Origin: CAZRIP01 sp964600165
Lineage (GTDB): Bacteria > Elusimicrobiota > Elusimicrobia > UBA1565 > UBA9628
Length of the DNA stretch: 64,000 bases
Direction: 5' to 3'
Assembly (NCBI GenBank): GCA_964600165.1
Contig: CAZRIP010000005.1
Location: forward strand, 5,191 to 69,190
Position numbers and translations under genes: made by a program. Shown piece after piece: positions 34,874 to 42,433 of this stretch (the stretch's first letter is position 1; each line of letters starts with the position of its first letter). Under the pieces are notes generated by a model that saw only the letters and a program-made list of their open reading frames with translations, had not been told where the DNA came from and did no database searches.

Positions 34874-35330
34874 GAGGCTGTTGGCGGTCGGCGCCGCGGC
34901 GCTGTTTTGCGGCTGCGCGGCCAAGCCGCTCGTCGACTTGCCCGCCCCGCAGCCGCGGGCCGTGCCGTTCGTCGTGCCGCCGGCGGCCAACGCCGAGGTC
35001 GTGGTGACCGAGGCCGTCGCCGGGCCCGAGGAAGACACGGCGAGCTTCACCAGGATATTCATCGACGGCAAGCCGGCCGAGCAGACGCCGGTCGCGCCGC
35101 GCTCGCAGCCCCACCGTTGGGCCGACCGCATCCCCGCGGGCAACCATCTCTTCAGATTCGAGCAATGGTATCTCCCGCAGGCCGGCGAGTGGGGCGTCCT
35201 CGACGCCCAGTGGCAGCCGACGGAGCGCTTCGTCCGCGTGTCGGACGGCGAGCGCACGACGATCGGCCTGAAGTTCTCCGACGGCGGACGCCGCTTCGAG
35301 CTCGCCGTCTCGCGCCGGTCGCTCCCTTAG
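34833..35330 (+). CDS. Small lipoprotein
   Basis: Length is 165 aa from ATG 34833, which overlaps the end of the previous gene by 41 bp. The signal is KRLLAVGAAALFCGC with the lipid-modified Cys near residue 28. The mature part is a single beta-rich domain (FTRIFIDGKPAEQTPV ... DRIPAGNHLFRFEQWYLP) resembling PEGA-like surface domains (the IDGxPAxxxPV turn). No alternative ATG, GTG or TTG lies closer to the signal, apart from TTG 34881 inside it. The gene is probably co-expressed with the PPC lipoprotein. Confidence 0.65.
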   Translation: MSATNTACGSRSVKRLLAVGAAALFCGCAAKPLVDLPAPQPRAVPFVVPPAANAEVVVTEAVAGPEEDTASFTRIFIDGKPAEQTPVAPRSQPHRWADRIPAGNHLFRFEQWYLPQAGEWGVLDAQWQPTERFVRVSDGERTTIGLKFSDGGRRFELAVSRRSLP

Positions 35331-35347
35331 CGGTCGAGAAAATCGGG

Positions 35348-35377
35348 ATGACTGGAGCCTGGGCTAAGTCTTATAAT
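35348..35377 (+). promoter_or_regulatory. Promoter of the deleted response regulator and rr gene pair
   Basis: ATGACT (35348-35353, 4 of 6 matches to TTGACA), an 18-bp spacer and a perfect TATAAT (35372-35377). ATG 35388 follows 10 nt later. Confidence 0.5.
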
Positions 35378-35387
35378 CGCGGCTGCC

Positions 35388-35525
35388 ATGTCCGATGCGA
35401 CGCCGGCGCCGCGGTTGCTGATCATCGATGACGACGACTCCTTGCGCGAGCTCTTCGCGAAGCCGATCCATTACGCCGACCTCGCCGACTCGATCCGCAA
35501 GCTCCTCGCGGGGCGCGCCACGTGA
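35388..35525 (+). pseudogene. Response regulator receiver domain with large internal deletion
   Basis: This 45-codon frame starts like a receiver domain (LLIIDDDDSLRELF, the acidic pocket) and then runs directly into the last helix of a receiver domain (AKPIHYADLADSIRKLL), missing the roughly 70 residues between, including the phosphoacceptor Asp and the Thr switch. Both ends match the intact regulator that starts at 35522 (DDDESLRELF and KKPINYAALAAFI), so it is a collapsed tandem copy. Its TGA overlaps the GTG start of the intact gene, so it may still serve as an upstream coupled frame. A deletion made by assembly of a tandem repeat is possible. Confidence 0.7.
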
Positions 35526-35905
35526 CCGAGCTCGGTCGGGCCAAGAGACGGCTGCTCGTCGTCGACGACGACGAATCGCTGCGCGAGCTTTTCCGTTTCT
35601 CGATGGAGAAGGAAGGCTTCGCCGTGGGCGAGGCCTGCGACGGGCTCGAAGGGCTGCAGAAGACCCCTGAGTTCGAGCCCGACTTGATCGTGGTCGATCT
35701 CATGATGCCCAACCTCGGCGGCTTCGAGATGGTGCGCAACCTGCAGGCTCTCGGCTTCGGCAAGATCCCGGTCGTCGTCATCACCGCCTACTCCGACGAG
35801 TCGAGCGAGCAGATGATCCGCCAGGAGCGCAACGTCGTCGACTTCGTCAAGAAGCCGATCAACTACGCCGCCTTGGCGGCTTTCATCCGCGGCCGGCTCA
35901 AGTAA
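35522..35905 (+). CDS. Single-domain response regulator
   Basis: The protein is 127 aa with only a receiver domain. It has the acidic pocket VVDDDES (13-19), phosphoacceptor Asp59 (LIVVDLMMP), the Thr switch in VVITAYSDE and the Lys in FVKKPINY, with no output domain. It uses GTG 35522, overlapping the stop of the deleted paralog just upstream. CheY-like or Spo0F-like proteins of this form relay phosphate or bind a motor or target protein. Its kinase could be the orphan kinase at 27447-29255, which is inference only. The 3' end overlaps the convergent gene by 43 bp. Confidence 0.88.
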   Translation: MTELGRAKRRLLVVDDDESLRELFRFSMEKEGFAVGEACDGLEGLQKTPEFEPDLIVVDLMMPNLGGFEMVRNLQALGFGKIPVVVITAYSDESSEQMIRQERNVVDFVKKPINYAALAAFIRGRLK

Positions 35906-36492
35906 GCGGGGTCCTTGACGCGCTCGCGCAGCCGGCGCGCGGCCTTTTTCCGGGAGAGCCGATCGGACGGGTTGTCGCCGAGCAGCGTCTCCCGCACCGG
36001 GCGCTCGGGCATGACGCTCAAGGTCAGCGCCTCGCTGAGGGTCAGTTGGTCGGCGTGCTTGTCGAAATAAACGAAGCTCGCCGCCTCGGCGCCCGAGATC
36101 TCCGCGCCGTAAGGCGCGAGGTTGAGGTAAGCTTCCAAAAGCTCGCTCTCGCCGGCGCTCGCGCGCAGCCAAAGGCGCTCGAGCCCGCAGGGCCACCCTT
36201 CTCCGCATAGGATGGCGCTCAGGCGCCGGGCGAGGATCTTCTTGCGGCCGTCGGCCGGCCCGAGCTCGGCGCGCGCGGCGTCGAGCAGGAGCGGCGACAT
36301 CGCCGAAAGCGGCCGCCATACGCGGTAGCGTCCGTCGGCGGCCGGCGCCATGGAGAGACGGCCTTGCCCGTCGCGCGTCTCCACGGATTGCGGGATCTTC
36401 TCGCGCAAAGCGCTCGGGTCGAAGGAGAACGCCGCCATGGCCGAGCCCGCCAGGATCAGAAGCCCCGTTCCCGCGAGCAGCGCCGGTCTCAT
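35863..36492 (-). CDS. Degenerate GT51 transglycosylase-like protein
   Basis: The protein is 209 aa with an N-terminal signal or anchor (LLAGTGLLILAGSAMAAFSF). The segment GESELLEAYLNLAPYGAEISGAEAASFVYFDKHADQLTLSEALTLSVMP matches the second half of the PBP1C/MtgA glycosyltransferase domain. The first half is shortened: the catalytic EDxxFxxHxG motif and the GGSTITQQ motif are missing, so it cannot act as a transglycosylase. It may bind lipid II or a PBP. It lies just downstream of the anti-sigma/TPR gene on the same strand and overlaps the response regulator gene at its 3' end. Confidence 0.65.
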   Translation of the reverse strand: MRPALLAGTGLLILAGSAMAAFSFDPSALREKIPQSVETRDGQGRLSMAPAADGRYRVWRPLSAMSPLLLDAARAELGPADGRKKILARRLSAILCGEGWPCGLERLWLRASAGESELLEAYLNLAPYGAEISGAEAASFVYFDKHADQLTLSEALTLSVMPERPVRETLLGDNPSDRLSRKKAARRLRERVKDPAYLSRPRMKAAKAA

Positions 36493-36534
36493 GGCCTAGA
36501 TACCGCTATGGCGGCTTGAAACTTACGCCCGCGC

Positions 36535-38118
36535 TTATAAATTCGTTTTCTTTTTCGCCTGGGGTCGGCGGACGTGACGCTCGCCGCGTCGCGCCGCGTC
36601 GCGCGCGTTTTTTTCGCGCAGCGCGATGTCCGAGAGCGCGAGCCAATGAGCGGGGTCCTTCGGCTCGAGGGCGATCGCCGAAAGCGCGGCTTGGCGCGCG
36701 CGCGTAAAGTCGCCGCGCATCTTGGCGGCGACGGCGAGGCGCTCGAGGTTTGAAACGTCGCCGGGCCGCAGGGCGCGGGCGCGCTCGTGGCAGGCGAGCG
36801 CGCGCGTCCAATCGCCGAGCTTGCCGTAGGCCAAGCCCTCGCGATAGGCGAGCCCGGGATAATCCGGGGCGTCGCCGTCGAGCCGCAGCAGCCGCGCGAG
36901 CGCTTCGGCGGGCCGTCCTTGCGCCAGCAAGGCGTCGCCGGCCAAGAGCTGGGCGGCGGGCCAGCTCGGCGACGTGTTCAAGACCTCGTCGAGTCGGCTC
37001 ACTGCGTCGCTCTCGGAGCCGGCCAACGCCAGCAAGCGCCGCGCGCCGGCGACCTTGAAATCGTCGGCGAGCCAGCGCGCGGGAAAGACGGCGAGAAGCG
37101 CCAGGCAGGCCGCGAAGGCCGCCGCGAGCGCGCGGCGCGGGATTCTTTCGAAAGGCAAGGCGGCCGTCGCGAAAGGCTCGCCCGAGGAGGCGAGCGCGCA
37201 GAGCCCGCAGGCGGCTCCCGCGCAGAGCCAGGCCGCGGCCGCGAGCGCCGGGAGCGACGTCCACGCGACGGCGGCCAAGGCGAGCGCCGCGCCGAGGAGC
37301 GCCGCGAGGACGCCGCGCTCCTCCGGCGCGCCGAGCCGGCCGAACGCTCTGAAAGCGCGCGCGGCCTCGACGAGCACGGCCGCCGCGAGCAAAATCGTGA
37401 GCGCCGCGCCGACGGGCTCGAAGCGCTCGATGGAGGGGAGAGGCGAGACGCGGCCGCCCGCGACGAGCGCCGCGAGGGCCAGGCCCGCCGCCGACGCGGC
37501 CGCGGCCTTGAGCAGCCGCTTGGCCTCGCCGCCGCCGCCGAGGGCGAACGCGGAGGTGAGAAACAGCGCGGGGCCCGCGGCGCGATCGAGCGCGGAGGGC
37601 AGCGCGAAGGCGGGCCCGACGGCGCCGACGCACGCCTCCCAGGCGATGAGCGCGCCGGCGATCCAGATCGCCGGAAGAAGACGCCGCGGCGCGCTCAGGC
37701 GGCCGGACAGCAGGCCGTGAAGAAGAAGGGCGCCGATTCCGGCGAGCGTTCCAAGGCGCAGCGCGGCGCCGAGGCCGGCATCCGGGTCCCAGGCGCCGAC
37801 GAGCGAGGCGAAAGGAAGGCAGAGCGCGAGGGCGACGAGCGCGGCCGATGAGAATGAGAGCGCCGACGGCGGCTCGGGCTCAGGAGCGGCTTCGGGGGCG
37901 TCCGGCGCCGGCTGCGCCTTGAGCAGCGCCTGCCGCAGCTTCTCTTTGAGCTCGGGGGGCATCGGCGCGGGCCCGGCCTTCGCCGGGCGCAGCGCGCGCG
38001 CGAGGCGCGCGCATTCGGCGCAGCCTTTCAAATGCTCCGCGACGGCGCGGCTTCGCGCCTCCGGCAGCCGGTCCTCGAGGTGAAGATCGAGCAAGGCGCG
38101 TGTGCTTGCGCAGTTCAT
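36535..38118 (-). CDS. Zinc-finger anti-sigma factor fused to membrane domain and TPR repeats
   Basis: The protein is 527 aa. The N-terminus is a zf-HC2/ZAS anti-sigma domain (MNCASTRALLDLHLEDRLP ... EHLKGCAECARL, H-x3-C-x2-C). A Pro/Ala linker leads to about eleven membrane segments (residues 90-345), then a soluble part with three to four TPR units (SWPAAQLLAGDALL, YPGLAYREGLAYG, DVSNLERLAVA) and a Lys/Arg-rich end. Its ATG overlaps the sigma-factor stop by 4 bp, so it is the cognate anti-sigma factor. A polytopic TPR output on an anti-sigma factor is uncommon and suggests sensing of an envelope assembly state. Confidence 0.8.
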   Translation of the reverse strand: MNCASTRALLDLHLEDRLPEARSRAVAEHLKGCAECARLARALRPAKAGPAPMPPELKEKLRQALLKAQPAPDAPEAAPEPEPPSALSFSSAALVALALCLPFASLVGAWDPDAGLGAALRLGTLAGIGALLLHGLLSGRLSAPRRLLPAIWIAGALIAWEACVGAVGPAFALPSALDRAAGPALFLTSAFALGGGGEAKRLLKAAAASAAGLALAALVAGGRVSPLPSIERFEPVGAALTILLAAAVLVEAARAFRAFGRLGAPEERGVLAALLGAALALAAVAWTSLPALAAAAWLCAGAACGLCALASSGEPFATAALPFERIPRRALAAAFAACLALLAVFPARWLADDFKVAGARRLLALAGSESDAVSRLDEVLNTSPSWPAAQLLAGDALLAQGRPAEALARLLRLDGDAPDYPGLAYREGLAYGKLGDWTRALACHERARALRPGDVSNLERLAVAAKMRGDFTRARQAALSAIALEPKDPAHWLALSDIALREKNARDAARRGERHVRRPQAKKKTNL

Positions 38119-38687
38119 CGCACTCCCTCCCGCGACAAGATCCCGCGTAATTGCGCGCGCGCGCGGTGCAGCCTCACGTCGAAAGCGGCCAGCGAGCAGC
38201 CGAGCGTCCGCGCGCAGTCCTCGCGCGCCATCCCCTCCAGGTCGGCCAGGACGACGGCCATGCGCAGCGTGGGGGAAAGCCCGGCGACGGCCTTGCGCAC
38301 GGACTCGCTGTCGGCTTGCGCTTGAGCGAGGCGCTCGGGCCCCGGCTCGTCGTCTCGCAGCACGTCTTCCAAGGAGGCCGAGTCCTCGTCGTCGCCGCGC
38401 GGCGCGGAGAGAGAGACGGAGCGGCGCCGAGACTCGACGCCGAGGCTGCTCAAATAGACGTTGCGGATGATCTGATTGAGCCAGCCCTCGAACGGCAGCG
38501 AGGCGTCATAGGAACCCATGTACTTGATCGCGCGCAAGAAGGCCTCCTGGACGACGTCGCCCGCGTCGGCCGCGTTGCCGGTCATGCGCAGCGCCACCGC
38601 GTAGGCGCGGTCGGCGTTCTGCTCGATGAGTCGGTTGATCTGGTCGGTGCGGGCGTCCACGGAGGCCGGCGCGCTCTCCTTAGCCAT
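38115..38687 (-). CDS. ECF-type RNA polymerase sigma factor
   Basis: The protein is 190 aa. Region 2 is present (DRAYAVALRMTGNAADAGDVVQEAFLRAIK, then FEGWLNQIIRNVYLS), as is region 4 (GLSPTLRMAVVLADLEGMAREDCARTLGCSLAAFDVRLHRARAQL). The linker is rich in Asp/Glu/Ser. It directs RNA polymerase to envelope-related promoters and is coupled by a 4-bp overlap to its anti-sigma factor. A TATGAT box (38731-38736 on the minus strand) lies 43 nt before the ATG; no clear -35 was found, so autoregulation cannot be judged. Confidence 0.92.
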   Translation of the reverse strand: MAKESAPASVDARTDQINRLIEQNADRAYAVALRMTGNAADAGDVVQEAFLRAIKYMGSYDASLPFEGWLNQIIRNVYLSSLGVESRRRSVSLSAPRGDDEDSASLEDVLRDDEPGPERLAQAQADSESVRKAVAGLSPTLRMAVVLADLEGMAREDCARTLGCSLAAFDVRLHRARAQLRGILSREGVR

Positions 38688-38853
38688 GATACCGCGCGCT
38701 CCCGGCGAAACTTACAGGCAAGCGGGACAGATCATACCAAACCGGCGATCCCCGAGGCCGGCTGGGGGGCTGTCGTTAGGTCCTTTGACTGGGCGGCGCT
38801 GGGCCCAAGGACACGGCCGGGCGGGGCTCCTTCCCCTTATAATAGCAGCGTCG

Positions 38854-40371
38854 ATGAAAAGCGTCGGGCGCGCGTCGTCGGCTGTCCTGCTCGCGGCGAG
38901 CTTGGTCCTGCCGCCGTCGGCCGTTTTTGGGGTCGAGATCGACGGCCCCTCCGACCTTCCCTCGGCCGTCTCGCCGGTCGTTCCCGCGCTGACTCCGGCG
39001 TCGGCGGCGCTGACGTCGGTCGAGGCCGTCCTCCCGGGCCAAGAGAGCGCTCCGCTTCCGGCGCTCGAGACGGCCTTGGCCGAGAAAGCCGCGACGGCGG
39101 CCGCGGCGCCGGCCGCCTCCGTTTCGGCGGCGGGCCGCGCGCAAATCCTTCAGGCGCTTTCTCCCCAGAACGCGGAGCAGGTCTCCGACTCCCAGGCCAA
39201 GGATCTGTCGGCCGAGCTTATCGAGGGAAAAGCCGCGGCGCCGGACTCCGCGGTCGAGCCCGTCGCCGCCGGCCCGGCGCTCTTTCCGGGCCCGGTCTTC
39301 GCGAAGCCCTCCGAGGCGCGCGACTTCGCGCGGCGCGCGGAGCCCGCGCGTCCGGCCGTCGTTCGCGCCGCGGCGCGCCTGCGCGACGCCGTCCTCGACC
39401 GCGCCGCTTACGCGCGGTTGTGGGTGGATCATCTCCATTTCTACGTCGTGCGCAACATCGTCAACAAGTGGGGCGCTTATCAGCGCGACCGCGGCGAGGC
39501 GCTGGCCAAGGGCGTCACGCCCGCCGTCACGAGCCCGCGCGCCTTTTTCGGCCATATGCGCGTGATGGGGCAGACGGGCTACTACTACCCGCTGGGGTTC
39601 ACGCCGCGCGACAACGAGGGCGTGATGAAGGAGGCCCGCGCGAGCTTCAGAAAATATTTCGACGGTCCGGGCGTGGGGCAGAAGGAGTACGACGCCTTCG
39701 AGCGCTTCATGAAGCGCGCTCTCACGTACAACGCGGAGAAGCGCGCGAAGTCCAACTTCAACAAGCGCCTGCGCGACAAGATGCTCGAGGCGTCCCTGTT
39801 GCCGGCCGGTCAGATCGCGGATTTCTTCGACGCGCGCGTCAAAGACGACGGCTACATCAAGGACTTCCAGAAAAACGGCGGGGCCGATCAAGTCCTCGAG
39901 CAGTTCCGCGGCATCGCCCTCGACCTGCTCCTTAAGGAGCCCGAGAAGGCCGACGGCAAGGTGCTCGGCGTCCTCTTGATCGGCAGCTTCGCCAACGGCG
40001 GCGCGACGCCCGGCAGCGATTTCGACGTGAGCATCATCACCCAAGACGGCTCTCACGCGCGCGCGAAGGGCTTCATGGACGAGTTCATCGCGCGGTGGGG
40101 CAAGGATCGGCAGAAGCAGCACACGGTCACCTTCCACGAGTCGCCGCTGCGGCCTTCGCGCTGGCTCGTCGACGCGATCCACGATTGCCCGTATCTCATT
40201 ATCTCGCCGGACAAGGCGCTCGTCGAGGTCCTCCAGCGCAAGCCCGGCGAGGCGCCCGCTTTCGTCACGGGCAAAGAGTTGACCGCGCGCGGCCGCGTCG
40301 ACCGCGTCCTGCAGTACTTGGCCGTGGAGACGACGATGCTCTTCACGCGTCCCGCGCCTCCCCGCAAATAG
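38854..40371 (+). CDS. Exported protein with a nucleotidyltransferase domain
   Basis: The protein is 505 aa with a signal peptide (SSAVLLAASLVLPPSAVFG, cleavage near residue 25) and an Ala/Pro-rich spacer to about residue 170. The C-terminal half carries a polymerase-beta-type nucleotidyltransferase motif: G377-S378-F-A-N-G, then SD389-F-D391 (VLLIGSFANGGATPGSDFDVSI), preceded by a helical region (VDHLHFYVVRNIVNKWGAYQRDRG). Such domains transfer nucleotides in the cytoplasm, so export is surprising. TATAAT (38838-38843) ends 10 nt before ATG 38854. A strong hairpin follows the stop. Function is unknown. Confidence 0.65.
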   Translation: MKSVGRASSAVLLAASLVLPPSAVFGVEIDGPSDLPSAVSPVVPALTPASAALTSVEAVLPGQESAPLPALETALAEKAATAAAAPAASVSAAGRAQILQALSPQNAEQVSDSQAKDLSAELIEGKAAAPDSAVEPVAAGPALFPGPVFAKPSEARDFARRAEPARPAVVRAAARLRDAVLDRAAYARLWVDHLHFYVVRNIVNKWGAYQRDRGEALAKGVTPAVTSPRAFFGHMRVMGQTGYYYPLGFTPRDNEGVMKEARASFRKYFDGPGVGQKEYDAFERFMKRALTYNAEKRAKSNFNKRLRDKMLEASLLPAGQIADFFDARVKDDGYIKDFQKNGGADQVLEQFRGIALDLLLKEPEKADGKVLGVLLIGSFANGGATPGSDFDVSIITQDGSHARAKGFMDEFIARWGKDRQKQHTVTFHESPLRPSRWLVDAIHDCPYLIISPDKALVEVLQRKPGEAPAFVTGKELTARGRVDRVLQYLAVETTMLFTRPAPPRK

Positions 40372-40402
40372 GGAAGCCCCCCGGCGCCGTCGGGGGGCTT
40401 CC
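40372..40402. terminator. Bidirectional hairpin between convergent genes
   Basis: The arms GGAAGCCCCCC (40372-40382) and GGGGGGCTTCC (40392-40402) form a perfect 11-bp stem with a 9-nt loop directly after the stop codon. There is no T-run, so termination strength is uncertain, but the position between converging genes fits a shared terminator. Confidence 0.65.
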
Positions 40403-40420
40403 GGACTTCTACGCTTTGGG

Positions 40421-41518
40421 CTACTGCTGCTTCGGCTGATTCTCGGGTCCGGGCAGTTGAGCCTTGAGCACGGGCGCCGCCGGCGCGGCCGGATGCTCGG
40501 CCAGGAGCTTCTCGGCGGCGCTTTCGTCGAACGTCTTCGCCATGACCGCCTTCTTGACGGCCTCGGCGGCGATGCGCCGCGTCTCCTCGTCGCCCTTTTC
40601 AAAAGCGCGCTCGAAGATCGCCGCGCCGCGCTTGGCGAGGCCGGGACGGGCGCGGAGGATCTTGACGCCGCGGGTTAAAGCCGAGCCCTCGGCGGTCTCG
40701 ATGTGCTTGTTGAGGAGAGCCGAGCTGATCCAGGGAAGCTTGACCGAATCTTCGATCAAGCCCGTTTGCTCGAGGCGCTCGAGAGCCGGGCCCATGAGAG
40801 CCGGGTCGCGGTAATCCTCGAGCGCGATCACGCAGGAGACGACGGTGGCGGGATCGCCCGTCGAGCGCATGAGCGCCAAGATCGGCTCGATCGCCTTCTT
40901 GCCGCCGGTGCGCCGCAGCGCGGCGACATAGATGGACGGCTCGATCTTGCCCGCGCCCGACGCCTGGAGCTTGAGGAAGACCGCCTTGCCGCCCACGCCT
41001 TCCGGCCGGCCGAGCTCGGAGGCGGCGGCGTCGCGCAGGTCCGACGGCCCCTCGTCGAGCGCCTTGAGCGCGAGCTCGCGGGCCGCGGGGCTCTTCGTGC
41101 GGCCGATCAGCAGTCTGCTCGCGCGGATCTTGAGCTGCCAGGTTTCCTTGGGCTCGCCGGTCGACTCATGGACGAGCGGCGCGATCGCCTCGCCCAGCGC
41201 GTCCGCGTTCTCCTTGCCGAGCGGGCTCTTGCCGTACTCCGGCCCGTCGAGCACGTCCATGAGCCCGCCGAGCGCGACGAGGCGGCTTTGCTCCTCGCCG
41301 TCCTTGACGCTCGGCAGGAAGGTTCCGACGACCTCGTCGGCCGAGACGGGCTGGGTCTCGGCCTGCGTCGCGGCTTGGCTCTGGGCTTCCTGCGCGGAGG
41401 GCGTTTGCTCGGGCCGCGGCGGGGACTTCTGCGGCGGCGCGTCGAGCATCATTTGGCCGATGCACGCGGCGGCGAGGACGACGAAGGTGCTGCCGACGAT
41501 CACTTTGGCGCGTTTCAT
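40421..41518 (-). CDS. Exported HEAT-like repeat protein, possible lipoprotein
   Basis: Length is 365 aa from ATG 41518. The N-terminus MKRAKVIVGSTFVVLAAAC has a lipobox-like LAAAC (Cys at residue 19), then a Pro/Gln-rich linker. The remainder is a run of helical pairs of HEAT/PBS-lyase type (LVALGGLMDVLDGPEYG, ASRLLIGRTKSPAARELALKAL, AALRRTGGKKAIEPILALMRS, CVIALEDYRDPALMG, RRIAAEAVKKAV), a scaffold for binding other proteins. The upstream region is where the methyltransferase cassette has inserted, about 90 bp before the start codon, so expression may be affected. Confidence 0.7.
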   Translation of the reverse strand: MKRAKVIVGSTFVVLAAACIGQMMLDAPPQKSPPRPEQTPSAQEAQSQAATQAETQPVSADEVVGTFLPSVKDGEEQSRLVALGGLMDVLDGPEYGKSPLGKENADALGEAIAPLVHESTGEPKETWQLKIRASRLLIGRTKSPAARELALKALDEGPSDLRDAAASELGRPEGVGGKAVFLKLQASGAGKIEPSIYVAALRRTGGKKAIEPILALMRSTGDPATVVSCVIALEDYRDPALMGPALERLEQTGLIEDSVKLPWISSALLNKHIETAEGSALTRGVKILRARPGLAKRGAAIFERAFEKGDEETRRIAAEAVKKAVMAKTFDESAAEKLLAEHPAAPAAPVLKAQLPGPENQPKQQ

Positions 41519-41600
41519 AAATCTTGTTCTCCGTGGCGGGGGCGGGCCTCTCGAGGGGCCCGGCGCCTGAGTCGGAATACCTAGGTGGGAGTGAAAACTT

Positions 41601-41645
41601 ACAAACGATTCAACAGCGGTGCCAGGCACTGAAGTGAATCGTTTG
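41601..41645. repeat. Extended palindrome at the left end of the methyltransferase cassette
   Basis: ACAAACGATTCA (41601-41612) and TGAATCGTTTGT (41634-41645) are perfect 12-bp inverted repeats. Between them GTGCC-A-GGCAC (41619-41629) forms an inner palindrome. The outer left arm lies outside the 39-bp terminal repeat, so this end alone can fold into a cruciform. Confidence 0.75.
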
Positions 41646-41653
41646 TTGAAAAG
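41615..41653 (+). repeat. Left terminal inverted repeat
   Basis: 39 bp beginning AGCGGTGCCAGGCACT and ending TTGAAAAG. It pairs with the reverse complement of 42395-42433 with three mismatches (41631, 41638 and 41645 in the left copy). Confidence 0.8.
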
Positions 41654-41661
41654 GAAGCGTG

Positions 41662-42429
41662 TCAGCGCGGCCGGCGGGAAAGAACGACGAGGCGGTTTGA
41701 GTCTTTCGTCAGGGTGAGGCCGTCGAGGGAGCCCCAGCGCCGGACCGGCCTGAGCCCGGCTTGCTTGAGTATCGTTGAAAGGCGGCGCCAATCGTACTGG
41801 CGAACCATGAGCATCGCGCGCGCGGGCGCTCGACCCTTACGGAGGATGGTCCATTCCGATTCGACTCGGGGGTCTCGTCCTTCGACGAGGCGGCTGTCCT
41901 CGAGAAGGTAGCTGCCGTCGCCGCGCCGCTGCCATTTCTTCGGCTGGAAGTGTCGGCGCAGCCAGGCCGCGTTCATGAGATCGATCAGAAATAGGCCTCC
42001 CGGTCGCAGCGCGTTGCGAACCTTGCGAAGCGTCCTCAGGTCGTCCCGCGGATCGGCGAAATAGCCGAAGCTCGTCCAAAGGTTGATGGCTGCGTCGAAC
42101 TCGGCGTGGAACGGAAGATTGCGCATATCGCCGAGGCGGAAGGAGAGTCGAGGTCCGGCAAGGCGTTTCGCGGCGGCCAGGTATTCGGGAGTCGAATCGA
42201 CGCCTAGAACTAAAGCGCCCTTGCGCGCGAGGGCGGCGCTGTGCCGTCCGGTCCCGCAACAAAGATCCAACACGCGCTGCCCGCGCCGCAGCCCGAGAGC
42301 GCGCCAAACGAAGGAAGCCTCTCGGGGAGCCGCCGCGATCGCCTCGGGCTGGCCGGGCGTGAATATTTCCTCTCGAAAGAATCGACGCCGCCAACTTTTC
42401 AATAAACGAGTCACTTTAGTGCCTGGCAC
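41662..42429 (-). CDS. Class I SAM-dependent methyltransferase inside inverted repeats
   Basis: The 255-aa product starts at GTG 42429, within the right inverted repeat, so its first dozen residues (VPGTKVTRLLKSW) are encoded by the repeat; a TTG a few codons on is an alternative start. The SAM-binding motif I is VLDLCCGTGRHSAALA near residue 55, motif II carries the acidic LGVDSTPEYL, motif III-type segments are GDMRNLPF and FDAAINLWTSFGYF, and LRPGGLFLIDLMN follows. Target molecule is unknown (small molecule or rRNA-type families both share this fold). The stop codon is only 8 bp from the left repeat. Confidence 0.85.
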   Translation of the reverse strand: MPGTKVTRLLKSWRRRFFREEIFTPGQPEAIAAAPREASFVWRALGLRRGQRVLDLCCGTGRHSAALARKGALVLGVDSTPEYLAAAKRLAGPRLSFRLGDMRNLPFHAEFDAAINLWTSFGYFADPRDDLRTLRKVRNALRPGGLFLIDLMNAAWLRRHFQPKKWQRRGDGSYLLEDSRLVEGRDPRVESEWTILRKGRAPARAMLMVRQYDWRRLSTILKQAGLRPVRRWGSLDGLTLTKDSNRLVVLSRRPR

Positions 42430-42433
42430 CGCT
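42395..42433 (-). repeat. Right terminal inverted repeat
   Basis: 39 bp from CTTTTCAATAAACGAG to GTGCCTGGCACCGCT. Reverse complement of the left repeat with three differences. It supplies the start codon and first codons of the methyltransferase. Confidence 0.8.

Noticed and set aside
41601..41660. Integron attC site at the methyltransferase cassette
   Set aside because: ATTCAAC fits an R'' box, but no matching GTTRRRY R' box is present and no integrase or second cassette is seen. The terminal repeats and direct repeats fit a transposon-like element better.
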